Source: Gloeopeniophorella convolvens (taxonomy: Eukaryota > Basidiomycota > Agaricomycetes > Russulales). Taken from it: 64,000 bases of DNA. Made by a program: the position numbers and the translations under genes. The stretch is taken from assembly GCA_022496205.1 (NCBI GenBank), contig WTXD01000018.1:124001-188000 (forward strand), written 5' to 3'. Under the pieces are notes generated by a model, which was given only the letters and a program-made list of their open reading frames with translations, was not told the DNA's origin and searched no databases. Positions 23,198 to 33,999 of the stretch are shown in pieces; the stretch's first letter is position 1; each line of letters opens with the position of its first letter.

Positions 23198-24114
23198 CCG
23201 GAGACCTATCAGTACTCTCGATCCCGACCGCCTTCAGCCTTCCAATTACACGGACCTGTCTGGTTACCAAGAACCTTACATCCAGACCGCGCCGCGTGGG
23301 CCACGAGACAAGTGCGAGCGTGTCATCCTGCGCTACGAAGTTGCAGACTACGGCTACGCCCCCTTTCCCCAGGGCACGCGCGGATATCTATACTATGCGC
23401 GTGCCGATGACCTCGCAGAGGGCGGCCAGGTCCGCTTCCGTGTCGCTGCGGCTCCCGGGGACTTCGCTGCGGGCACGGACCTCCAGTTTCCCGACGGCAG
23501 TCCGTGGCACGTCCGGCCTGGCCTTTTCTCGAGGCGCAACTACTCAACGCTTGCAAATCTCCTGCTGCACGACGGGCTGGTCACGCGCGCGCAGCTCGCT
23601 GCGTGGGACTCGTTCCCTAAATCGTGGGCACGGACCATGGTGGTTGGACGCTTTGGGCAGCCATTCCCGCTGGATTTCAACCTGTACGTGCCGAGCTTCT
23701 GGGTCCGGGCATCCGCGGGCGGTGTGCGCAGTGTGCGCTTCTGGTTCACGGGAGCCAGATATCGTTTCTTGCGCGGTGAGTAGCGTCGCTCATACACGAT
23801 GCAGGCCGATGTTGAACGCGTTGGTGGTTGCTGTAGGCGCTGGCCTTGTGTGCTTGGAGCCGTCGACGGTGCCTGCGCACGCGGGAAGGCAGGTCGCTGT
23901 CCTACGTGTGCTGGAGATATCGGAGCCCGTTGAGCGCCAGCCTGGAATCCAGTTTGTTCCATTCCGCCCAGTTCCGGGGGAGCTGCTTTTGCACCCGCAC
24001 AGTGGGCGGCCGGTGAGCTTTGAAGAGGGGCGCGACTCGCCCCGCAAGTGTGGACTTCAGTCTCTCTGGGAAGATTATGAACAGTCTGAATCTGACAGGG
24101 TTGCTACAACATAG
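23198..24114 (+). pseudogene. Tandem-family copy 6, divergent, no start codon found
   Basis: Exon 1 reads from FTRRFRRPISTLDPDRLQPS (about 23190) through GYQEPYIQTAPRG, FPQGTRGYLYYARADDLAEG, GQVRFRVAAAPGDFAAG, LLLHDGLVTRAQLAAWDSFP and RFGQPFPLDF, to a GTGAGT donor after 23775. Exon 2 at 23837-24114 gives GLVCLEPSTVPAHAGRQVAV, then EPVERQPGIQFVP, and ends LWEDYEQSESDRVATT. It is the most diverged copy, with a longer tail, yet its frame is open over more than 850 nt. No in-frame ATG precedes the core back to a stop just before 23105. Either an upstream exon was missed or the start and presequence are lost. Gene status is open. Confidence 0.6.
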
Positions 24115-24494
24115 CGGACGCTTTTGGCGGGGAGGGAGGCATGCTAGAATTTATTGTTTTTGATACTAATATTAGCAAGTTGAAATAGGTTAAAATTATG
24201 AAAAATAATAATGCTAATATTTTGTTCCAACTTGCTGTAACATTTTAATTGAAATGGTGAGAGGTTGGCAGTCACGTGCTTGCCAGTGCCAATCCCCAAC
24301 GCCCAGCACGCCCAGTTGAACCTGGTCCTCAAATGCTCTGTCTCCTCCAGCCACCTAAATCCAATCGCACCAACCATACTTTCTAAAGTGAATCATCAAT
24401 AGCATTGCAATTTACTACACCATTTTGGAGGGCTCTTTACTGGGTTTTGCTGACGGATCGGACGCTGTAAACCTACTACGAGAATCCACATGCG
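24115..24494. other. Intergenic region with an AT-rich island
   Basis: About 24144-24260 is strikingly AT-rich against GC-rich surroundings. It holds the inverted pair AGCAAGTTG (about 24174) / CAACTTGCT (about 24227). The remainder is the presumed promoter of the next gene. Confidence 0.55.
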
Positions 24495-26246
24495 ATGCCC
24501 TCGCGCGCCAAATGCCTTGAGCTCTCACGACTCCCCCGTGCCCCCACGCGTTTAACGAAGGTTAACGTACGTGTTACATGCATATCACTCTTCCGCACTT
24601 CCCGACACCGCGCAGTTCCGGGGTACGACGCCCGGCTCTGGCATCAACCTCATCACCCGGCATAAGGCGCAGTACTACCCAAACGAGTATGTCGACCCGA
24701 CGCACCCACTCGCGAGAGCCTCGCTCCAATCGCGTCTGCATACCGCGCCACACTGGTACTCACCGATCATAAAATTCTACGCGTTCCCCAAAGCGCTCCT
24801 CATGCGCCCCACGACACCGTGGTCCGCGCCGTACCCGCACCGCCCGTTCCCAGCACCGCCGCCGGATCCCGAGGCGAGGAGCACAGACGTGTCCCTACAG
24901 ATCGTTGCGTTCAAGTCGCACCTAGTGCTCGCGCAGCACCTCCGGTATAAGATCAAGCGCCGGCTACGGGAGGCGATACGGCTGATCGTGTCGCGCGGCG
25001 CGAGCGTGGCCAAGTCGCCCGCGGGGTGGAAGGTCGTCTTTCGCGAGGAGGACATTGGTGCGGAGAAGTGGATCGTGCCTGGTGCGTCGCGGCCATTTCG
25101 TGCGCATTGATTAGCTCGCGCTGACTGATGGCTGGGTGCGCATACGCGCAGACTGGACGTACCTCGCGGTGCCGACGAGCGAATTATACACGCTTCCATT
25201 TGCAGAGTACGTGCGTCTCATGCGCAACGCGCTCAGGCATCTCTCCAAGGAGATCCGCGCGTTCGACGAGAAGGTCCAGGAAGGTATCACTTATTGGGAA
25301 TCATACGTGCGTCTGTAATCTCACCACTTCTCTCGTCTCGTACAAATACACTCCATTAGCTATCGGCGTATGGACGCATCAAACTTGAGAAGGAGCGCAA
25401 GGCGAGGAGGGCTGCGAAAATCCTGAGGCGTCGCGCGCACGGGCAGAAGACGGCCAGGTTCGAATGGCCTAAGGCAGAGAAAGCCAAAGTCGTGAAGACG
25501 CACGCGGTCGAGAAGGAACGAGTGCTCCGCGCAAACAACCACCGCGACATCGTGAGGCCCCCTGCGGAGCACCGTCGTGAAGGGGGCAGCGTGCCCGATG
25601 CGCCTGTAGAGGCGTCGCGCACACCGGATCGCCGCCGCCGCCGGGCGTCCGATTCTGATGTACGCCAGCACGCAGACCATGTCGCCCGACCTCCGCCCGC
25701 ACCTGAGCCCCGGCGCGCCTCTATTACGACGCTGCTAGATAACGATCCAATTGAAGAACCCGACGCAGCGGCGGCCGCAGTGGCGACCCGACTGCAAGCC
25801 CTTCGTGCTGCTAACGTCGAGCGTAAACAGCCTACAACTGCGTTCCAATTATCACCCGTATGTCCTTCCCTAGTCCTGCGCCTCGCCCTCTCTCATGCTG
25901 CCGTGGACAGACTGACGAGGAGAAGATGCGCAAGCGAGACGCGCGGCTGAAGGCGCGTGCAGAAGTTGCGCATAACGCAGAGTTGGCCGCCCCCATCCCC
26001 GGTGCTGCTCGTCCTATCCGCGCCATCATCCCTCGGCAGGTGTTGCCCCCAGCAACGTCAGGACCAGCTGGCAGCATCTCGCAAACTCTCGGGAAGGTGT
26101 TTTCCGAGATTGAAGCTGAGAAAGTCGCTGCCCCTGAAGCTCCTGCTCCCGGGTCAGAGCTGTCCGATACGCAAAAGCGCCGGCGCGCGCGGAAGGAAAG
26201 GAGGAAGATGCGGGATTGGAGCCATCTTGACGCCCTCTATGACTAG
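24495..26246 (+). CDS. Unknown 508-aa protein, possible mitochondrial targeting
   Basis: I do not recognise this protein. Exons 24495-24566, 24616-25081, 25152-25306, 25360-25857 and 25911-26246 join with all phases consistent. The N-terminus MPSRAKCLELSRLPRAPTRL is basic and Ser/Leu-rich, like a mitochondrial presequence. A folded-looking half follows (NLITRHKAQYYPNEYVDPTH, LRYKIKRRLREAIRLIVSRG, DWTYLAVPTSELYTLPFAEY, LMRNALRHLSKEIRAFDEKV). The second half is long, charged and probably disordered, with basic stretches (KLEKERKARRAAKILRRRAH) and ends RRARKERRKMRDWSHLDALYD. The combination of presequence, helical basic protein and charged tail would suit a mitochondrial RNA-binding or ribosome-associated factor, but this is speculation. 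Confidence 0.7.
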
Positions 26247-27039
26247 CCGCAGGGGGGGAAATCAGATTCCAGTCGTTACCCAGCCACGCTGAAGGACCGC
26301 GGCCGGGTTTGGTGCCTCCGAACACTTGTGGCCGCTTCGCATCTTGAAGGTGAAGGTGACGTTGCTGAGCGCTGAGCACGTGAGCGCGCCACCGTGCGAC
26401 AGGAATGTCATCCACTCGAAGGTCACTAGTTACTGCCCTAGAACCCCCGGATGCTGCCTCGAGGATTCAACGGCTCCAATGGAAGGGCAAACTACGTGGT
26501 ATGTCTGGATTGGGATGTATATGTATGGAGTAGACCTTGCACGGCTGCGGGGAATCTGAGAAGCGACGGCGTGGGCGCGGGAAAGTCGTATGCACAAACA
26601 TTGCAAGCCTAAATGTACGTTTAGCTCCACCGCCATGATTATCTGCAAGATGTCTGTTTGTTCTGTTCTCGATTGCACTTCAAGGAGCAAGTGGTATGTG
26701 CTCGAACGCTAGCGCTAACGAGGCTCCCGCCGTAATAGCGCCGCGCCTATATACCTCTGACATGCTGGGACCTGCGTCACCATACTCTGCGAAGTCGGGT
26801 CGGCCTGCGCGGCCACGCCCTTGCAGCCACACCACCAGCAACCTCACCTTCGCAACACAGGGTGTGCTGGTGTCGCAAACGCTCTGTCACGCGGTCAATT
26901 TTGGCCGTCTCATGCACATGGGCGCCTACAACATCATGTGCCAAGGACCGCTCGATACGAAATGGAAATTGCAGGGGTGAGTGGCGTCTGCAGACCGCAC
27001 CTCTTTTCCTCTTTCCATACGCATACCCTCGCCGTTGAG
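26247..27039. other. Intergenic region upstream of lyase-like gene 1
   Basis: No gene is supported. About 26515-26620 and 26830-26945 are partly repeated upstream of the second lyase-like gene (about 29260-29360 and 29590-29730). They include a CGCGGTCAATTTTGGCCG / CGCGGTCAACTTTGGCCG pair. Confidence 0.5.
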
Positions 27040-28915
27040 ATGGCGCCCCTCCGCGCCCTCGTCCTCTCCTTGCTTGCCGCGCTGCCGGCCGTCCGCTCTT
27101 TAGGCAGTCTCAACGTCGGCTTTTCGTCATACGACAACGACTTTGTCGATCCGAGCTATGTGCTCAACAAGAACTGGACCAACACCACCGTGGTTGCGCA
27201 GGAGTCCATCGTACAGTGGGCAGACTTTCTCGCCGCACAGGGCCCTTGGTGTGCGTTCCACCCCTGCACATGCGTGCGCGTGCCTGCCAGGGGATCTCGG
27301 CTAACGCCGCATTGCAGCCGTTGTCACCTCCAAGCCTTTCCTCGCGCCTTCGAACGACTCGCACGACTATCTCAGTTGGGCCCCATAGTGCGTGCGTGCC
27401 CTAGAGCGCGCGCTGACGGTCTAACATCGGGCACAGCTGGTGGCCAGAATGCAGTGGCGTTGGCAACACCACCGAATTGACACCTCAACAAAGTGCTTCT
27501 ATCTTTCTTGTGCTTCTGGCGCACGTGTGCTGACGCGCGCCGCTCTCCCTCCTTCTGCCTTGTCCCTTTTCCCTTCTGCGGTGCAGTTTGGACCACCTGC
27601 AAATACGTCTCGCGCGACGGCCAATTCAACCCAGACGTCCGCACCGTGAATAACACAGGCGCCTTTTCCGCGTTCTCCGATGCGGTCTTCTACAACGCGC
27701 TCGCATGGGCGATCAACGGCTCGTCCGTGTATTCCACCAACATCGCGAACTGGGTCGACACGTGGTTCCTCGCGCCGGACACGCACATGAACCCGAACCT
27801 GAACTACGCGCAAGTCATTCGTGGGCCAGGTTCAGGCTTTGGCGCGCACACGGGTGTGCTCGACCTGAAGTGCATGGCCAAGGTCGCAACGGCCGTGCTG
27901 GTGCTCCGTCAGGGGAAGGCGCCCGAGTGGAACTCGACGGTCGACTCGGGGCTGGTGAGCTGGACGAACCAGTACATCCAGTGGCTCACAACCAGCTCGA
28001 TTGCGCTCGATGAGGCGGCATCGACAAAGTGCGTGTACCCTTTGTTGCTGTTTAGTCTCCCCGTGCGCATGTCCCCACGCGGAGTCCTCGTGTGTGCACA
28101 TGGGCGCGGGGGTGGGCTACGCAAACGAGACTGACAATCGCGTTGGGTCGCAGTAACCACGGCTCGTACTACTATACGCAGCTGGCGTCGCTGCAGATCA
28201 TCGCGAACGACCTTGCCGGCGCCAACGCATCGCTGCAGAAGTACTTCTCGACGCTCTACTTGAACCAGGTTGACGCCAACGGCGAGCAGGTACGTGCACG
28301 CCACGTAGGTCGTCGTTGCCCCTAAGTGTTTGACTTGCGCAGCCCCTCGAAGCGGTCCGCACACGGCCGTACCACTACCGCTCGTACAACCTCGCTGCCA
28401 TGATTGTGCGTTCTCCCACCCTCGCTCTCCACGCTATACTCCATTGACGCCCGCCCGCGCAGACGAACGCACGCCTCGCCGCATACGTCGGCTTCGACGC
28501 GTGGAACCTGACCACCACCAAGGGCGGCACGATCAAGGCCGCGGTCGACTTCACGATCGGCGTGCCCCCGGGGGACGACGCCCCGGCAGAGCTGTTCCCG
28601 GACGTGGGCGCGGGCGCGGCGGTGTACGGGGACCCGAACGGGACGTACGCGGCGTTCCTGTCGCACTCCGAGCAGGGCTACCCCGTCGAGCCGTGGTTCT
28701 TCTGGAACCAGCCGCTGAGCGACTCGGGCTGGGTGCGCGCGAACGCGGGCTCGTCGGGCGCGGCGACGCCGTCGAGCTCGGCTGGGTCGAAGCCGACGGG
28801 CGGGAGCAGCAAGAGCTCCCCTAGTTCGAATGGCGCAGGTCGCGTCGGGCTAGACTTTGCAGGCAGGCTAGGCACCGCTACCGCGGCGCTGGCACTAGTC
28901 CATATGTTGCTCTGA
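27040..28915 (+). CDS. Secreted GPI-anchored alginate-lyase-fold protein, copy 1
   Basis: Seven exons (27040-27250, 27318-27387, 27437-27492, 27587-28028, 28154-28289, 28343-28405, 28463-28915) give 476 aa. A signal peptide is seen at MAPLRALVLSLLAALPAVRS. The body matches the fungal alginate-lyase superfamily (Pfam alginate_lyase type; related to polysaccharide-lyase families acting on uronate polymers). Landmarks are SYVLNKNWTNTTVVAQES, SWAPYWWPEC, MNPNLNYAQVIRG, the NNHGSYYYTQLASLQ block that carries the expected catalytic Asn/His/Tyr, and RTRPYHYRSYNLAAM. A Ser/Gly-rich stalk and a hydrophobic tail (LGTATAALALVHMLL) indicate a GPI anchor. Several NxS/T sites are present. Substrate is unknown. 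The gene shares exon structure with the next one. Confidence 0.82.
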
Positions 28916-29847
28916 ACATGGTATACCTCGCTGCTAGTTGTTAGACCCCTTTCATTCTCATTTCACTACTAACGCTGTTGTTGGATCTGGCCAGAAGGAC
29001 CATCGCACGGCCATGGACCGCACTATATAGTCGCATGCTTTGCACACATGCCTACTGATCTATTGACACTACTTTGTCGCTGATGTCGTTTTTGAAGTAT
29101 ATGTATATATGTTTCAATTCTAGTGTAGCAAGACGTTGATGTTGCAGTGCGTGTCTGGCATACACTACCGTAAGACCGGACCTCCTGGCACCAGTCAATA
29201 TAGCTTCATAACTACTGTGGGAGAGTATGTAGCTGTGTGAATGGACGGGAGCTGGAGTGTCGAGATGTATATATGGAGCAGACCCGACTGGAGGTTCTGA
29301 GAAGCGGCATTGGCGCGGGGAAGCCGCAGGGTGTAAACATTGTGAGCCTAAATGTACTCCACTCCATTCAACGACCGCCGCTTAGATCAACGTTCAACGA
29401 CCACCATCGAGCTCCCTCAAGAACAGCTATCCGCTCGTTGTGCGCGGCCCACAGTGCAGGACAGGCGATGGCGCGTATTTGGACGCCGGCGCTAGACCGG
29501 GCGCTTCACCGGCTTCACCGTGCGCGTGGGTGTGGAGCTCGTCCTCTGGTGCCTGCCCCGGTGCAGAACCTTGGTTCATCCAGCCCGTAGATGTGCCGGT
29601 GCATCTCACCTTCGCAGTGCAGGTGCACGGCGCCTTTGTGGCTTCGCATGAAAAACAAACGCCAAGCACACAACACGCGGTCAACTTTGGCCGCCCCATA
29701 TACGCAGGCGCCCGCAACATCATGTGAGGGCGTTGCCTGGCCCTGTCAGGTCGGGAAGTGCAAAAGTTAGCTGCAAAAACCTGTTGCGGCGCCTGCCACA
29801 CACCGCGCCCCTTTTCCTCCCTCCATACCCCACCCCCCGTCGCTGAG
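28916..29847. other. Intergenic region with a duplicated upstream segment
   Basis: No gene is seen. About 29250-29360 and 29590-29730 are diverged copies of the region upstream of lyase-like gene 1, so the duplication included the promoter. Confidence 0.55.
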
Positions 29848-31705
29848 ATGGCGCCCCTCCGCGCCCTCTTCCTCTCGTTGCTTGCCGCGCTGCCGGCTGT
29901 CCGCTCCTTAGACCTCAACCTCGCCTTCGAGTCGTACGACAACGACTTTATCGAGCCGAGCTACCTGCTCAACAAGAACTGGACCAACACCACCGTCGTC
30001 GCGCAGGAGTCGATCGTGCAGTGGGCGGACTGGCTGGCCGAGCAGGGCCCCTGGTGTGCGTGCCGCGAGCGCACATGCGCGCGTGCCTGGCGCATTTTGG
30101 CTGAAGCCGCGTTACAGCCGTCATCACCTCCAAGCCGTTCAACGCACCCTCGGGCGACCCACACGACTACCTGAGCTGGGCCCCATAGTACGTGTACCTG
30201 CTCCCGGATCTCTATAATCAGCCTGACGCCGCCCGCAGCTGGTGGCCGAACTGCACCGGCGTAGGCAACACGACCGAACTGACACCTCAGCAAAGTGCTT
30301 CTATCGCTGCGCTTCTTCCGCACGTGTGCTGACGCGCGCCCCCTTCTCCCCGCCCTGCGCGCGCAGTCTGGAAAACGTGCCCGTACTACCAGCGGGATGG
30401 CCAGTTCAACCCGGACAGGGAGCTGGTCAACAACACGGGCGCCTTCTCCGCCTTCTCCGACGCCGTCTTCTACAACGCGATGGCGTGGGCGATCAACGGC
30501 TCGTCCGCGTACTCCTCGAACGTCGCGAGCTGGATCGACACGTGGTTCCTCGCGCCGGACACGCACATGAACCCGAACCTGAACTACGCGCAAGTCATCC
30601 GCGGGCCAGGCTCGGACTTTGGCGCGCACACGGGCGTGCTTGACCTGAAGTGCATGGCGAAGGTCGCGACGGCCGTGCTCGTGCTGCGCGAGGGCAAAGC
30701 GCCGGAGTGGAACTCGACGGTCGACTCGGGGCTGGTGAGCTGGACGAACCAGTACATCCAGTGGCTCACGACCAGCCCGATCGCGCTCGGCGAGGCGGCG
30801 GCGACCAAGTACGTGTGCCCCTCGCGGCTTCTTTATACTCCTCCCCCGCGCGCGGGACTTCCCAAGCTCCGAGCGCTGACGATCGTGTGGCGTTGCAGCA
30901 ACCACGGGACGTACTACTACGCGCAGCTCTCCTCGCTGCAGATCATCGCGAACGACCTCGCGGGCGCCAAGGCGACGCTGCAGAAGTACTTCTCGACGCT
31001 CTACTTGAACCAGATCGACGCGAACGGCGAGCAGGTGCGTGTGCCGCGCGCCCCACCGCCCGTGCCCTCCGCTGACCCGCCGCGCACCGCAGCCCCTCGA
31101 GGCGACCCGCACGCACCCGTACCACTACCGCAACTACAACCTCGCCGCGATGATCGTGCGTAGCCCCCTCCCCACCCCGCACCCACGCGCCGCTAACCCA
31201 CCACCCACCCGCGCACCACACCGCACAGACCAACGCGCGCCTCGCCGCGCACGTCGGCTTCGACGCCTGGAACCTGACCTCCGCCAAGGGCGGCACGATC
31301 CTCACCGCGCTGAACTTCACGATGGGCGTCCCGCCGGGCGACGAGCCCGCGTCGGAGCTGTACCCGAACGTCGGCGCGGGCGCCGCGGCGTACGGCGACC
31401 CCGCCGGCGCGTACGCCGCGTTCCTCGCGCGCGCGGAGCAGGGCTACCCCGCCGAGCCGTGGTTCTTCTGGGACCAGCCGCTGGGCGACTCGGGCTGGGT
31501 GCGCGCGCACGCTGGGGGGGCCGGCGCGGCGACGGCGTCGGGCGCGGGGGCGGGCGCGCAGCCGACGGGCGGGAGCAGCAAGAGCGCGCCTGCTAGTGGG
31601 AGCAAGAACGGCGCGGCGCCGGGGCGCGTTGTATTCGGCTCGGCGGGCAGGCTGTGTGCCGGCGCGGCGGCGCTCGTGCTCGTGCATGTGCTGCTCTTCG
31701 CGTGA
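29848..31705 (+). CDS. Secreted GPI-anchored alginate-lyase-fold protein, copy 2
   Basis: This is a tandem paralogue of the preceding gene with identical exon architecture (29848-30055, 30118-30187, 30239-30294, 30367-30808, 30899-31034, 31093-31155, 31229-31705), giving 483 aa. The signal peptide MAPLRALFLSLLAALPAVRS is nearly identical. NNHGTYYYAQLSSLQ, MNPNLNYAQVIRGPGS and TRTHPYHYRNYNLAAM are conserved. The C-terminal stalk is longer and more Gly/Ala-rich, with higher GC, and the hydrophobic tail ends AAALVLVHVLLFA, consistent with a GPI anchor. Both copies keep the putative catalytic residues. Divergence is concentrated in the stalk and exon 4. Substrate is unknown. Confidence 0.82.
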
Positions 31706-33378
31706 TGCGCTGCCTTTGTTTTCCGTCCTCCTGTTGGTGTTGGTGTTGGTGTTGTTGTTTTGGATTGGGTCTGGGGGACCGCGCGGACACGGACCGTAGT
31801 ACTTACCACGTCCTTTCATGCGTTGCACGCGTACACACTGGCCGGGATCACCCCACTGACATTGTGCTTTGTCCTGATGCTATTTTTAGGAGAAGGACTA
31901 TATATGTTTCGATTCTGCTGTAACTAGATGTTAATGTTGTGGGGCGCGTGCCGTACATATATCAGAGCGTGGGGAGTGACTTAATGCACGTCGCGCAATC
32001 ACGAGCCTGAGCATCTTTGGCGCCTATCACAGGAACGCAATGATGGGCATGGCGTGCGGTCGCAGTCGCCCTGTTCCTGTGCACGTCAGGCGGCGCGAAG
32101 AATGGTCATGGTGCAGGTATGAACGGGCAACTCGAGCACAGACAAGATCCTGCCTGTGCCCATGCTTGCGGCCTATGTACTCGTACCTTCAGGAAGCTCC
32201 GCGGATACTAAGGAACAGCGCCAGCCAGGGTCCGTTCAAAGCCAACTGTCCAAGGCTTCCGAGCATGCACGAGGTGCACAGCATCGGAGCTCACTAGCAC
32301 TAGCACTAGTACGCCTGTCACCAGCGAGTCTGTGGCACATCCCCGAGACAGCCAGATCATTGTGAATTCGAATGTCACAGACGGGTTTCACAAACACGCA
32401 AGGCGCGATTGGAGGGAGGCCTGAACCAGTGGCGGAAGGAGCGCCGTCTCGGAACGCCTCGCGGGGGCCCCGCGCGTTGCGTCATCGAGACTCGGATCGG
32501 GCGCCCGTCAAGCTGGATCTCCGGCTGAGGAACAGGCGCCTCACAAACAAAGCTACCTGTTGCCTCCTGTCGCCGTTGAACCTGTCGCACGCAACAAAGA
32601 ATGGACAGACAACAAGGACACGAACAGCTGTGCACCCACCCCACCTATGATTGTGCACACACACAACAAGCTCGCGCACGTTGCCAGGCCGGTTCAATTC
32701 ACGGTCGTGTAACAACAAAGCAAATCCATTGTAAATGAAAAAAAAAAAACAATGCTAATGAACATCCGTGCACGTCCGGTCCGTAACACCGAGCAAAGCA
32801 GCTTCCATTGCCCGCAAGCATTTGTTTTTATGATGCACGCGCCCGCAGCTGGCGCTGTCAGGAAACCGCGTGCGCGCAGGGCAGGCAGAAAGCCACCAGC
32901 AAAGACCGGGCGCAGTGCGGCCCTTCCGCGCACGCGGCGGCGGCGCGGTGGCGCAGATCGAGACAGCGGGTGTGACAGAACCCGCGCGGCGCAGAAAGAG
33001 GGTGGCACTCTGCATTAATGTGATGTGATATGATGTGATTGCTCCGCGGCCAGCCTGCGATAACAACAGCGCGAACTAAAAGCAAGAAGGCAGGAGAGAG
33101 ATAGAGAGGAATAGACAACGGGACATATGCAATGGGGTGCGCGCTCCTATGGCTGGCTGATGTACATCGTGGCGTGTGCGGCCGCGCCCTGCGGCGCGGC
33201 GGGTATGGTGTGCGTGGGCGATACGAGCGGATCTAAGTCGTCATCTAGGGCGTGGGCGTGGGTGTCGTCGTCTTTCGGAGCGTCAGACCAGCTGCGGGCG
33301 ACAGAAAGGGGTAACAAGGCACGCACCATGGCATCCAGCATGCAAGGCGTAACGGCAGAAGGATCATCACGGGCAGCC
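31706..33378. other. Intergenic region, no gene seen
   Basis: It contains a TGTTGG-type microsatellite at about 31732-31760 just after the lyase-like stop, and an A run near 32739-32749. Open frames here look like non-coding sequence of high GC. Confidence 0.5.
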
Positions 33379-33999
33379 TCAGAGCGCCTCGACGAGCACG
33401 CCGCCCGGGAGGCGCTCAAAGTTGCGCACAAACTCGCACTGGCCGCCGGTCTCGGGGCTCTGCGGGAAGCGGCGGTACTTCTCGACGGACTTCCACTCCT
33501 CGGCGATGAAGCGGAGCGCCGCGGCGCCGTCGTCGACCGCGCGCGACTCGACGAGCCAGCAGCCGACGACGAGCCCCGTGCGGCCGATGCCGCCGCGGCA
33601 GTGGACCGCGGTGGCGCGGCCGCGGCGGGCGTTGTCGGCGAGGACGGCGAGGATGCTGCGCACGTACTGCACGGAGCGCGGGAGGCAGCGGTCGGGGATG
33701 GGGAACGAGTGGTACTCGACGTCGGAGAGGGCGATGCCGAGGCGCGTGACGTGCGCGGCGAGGTGCGGCGCGTAGGGCGAGAGCTCGCCCGACTCGGTGA
33801 GGTCGATGAAGGTGCGCACGCCCGCGCGGAGGAGGAGGTCGAGCTTCTGGGACCTGTTTTCGCGCGAGGGCGTCCAGGGGTACTCGCAGGCGACGAGGAG
33901 GGGCGTGGCCCAGTACGAGTTGGGGAACGGGCGCGGGCGGGCGATGTGTGGGGAGGCCGAGGCGAGGGAGGAGTCGTATTGGAAGGAGCAGGAGGACAT
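33379..33999 (-). CDS. Dual-specificity / tyrosine phosphatase-like protein
   Basis: A single exon gives 206 aa from ATG at 33999 (MSSCSFQYDSS). The cysteine-phosphatase signature HCRGGIGRTG has Cys134 as nucleophile and Arg140 as phosphate-binding Arg. The likely general acid is Asp103 in SFPIPDR. Upstream, LLLRAGVRTFIDLTESGELS matches the beta-strand/helix segment typical of this compact phosphatase class. Helices after the P-loop (GLVVGCWLVESR, FIAEEWKSVEKYRRFPQSPE) complete a small domain without extensions. Substrate is unknown. The frame continues upstream of this Met, but the extension is His/Pro/Thr-rich and unlikely to be translated. Confidence 0.85.
   Translation of the reverse strand: MSSCSFQYDSSLASASPHIARPRPFPNSYWATPLLVACEYPWTPSRENRSQKLDLLLRAGVRTFIDLTESGELSPYAPHLAAHVTRLGIALSDVEYHSFPIPDRCLPRSVQYVRSILAVLADNARRGRATAVHCRGGIGRTGLVVGCWLVESRAVDDGAAALRFIAEEWKSVEKYRRFPQSPETGGQCEFVRNFERLPGGVLVEAL

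Noticed and set aside
24144..24260. Mitochondrial DNA insertion (NUMT)
   Set aside because: It is AT-rich, but no mitochondrial gene sequence could be read in it, and it is too short to support that claim.
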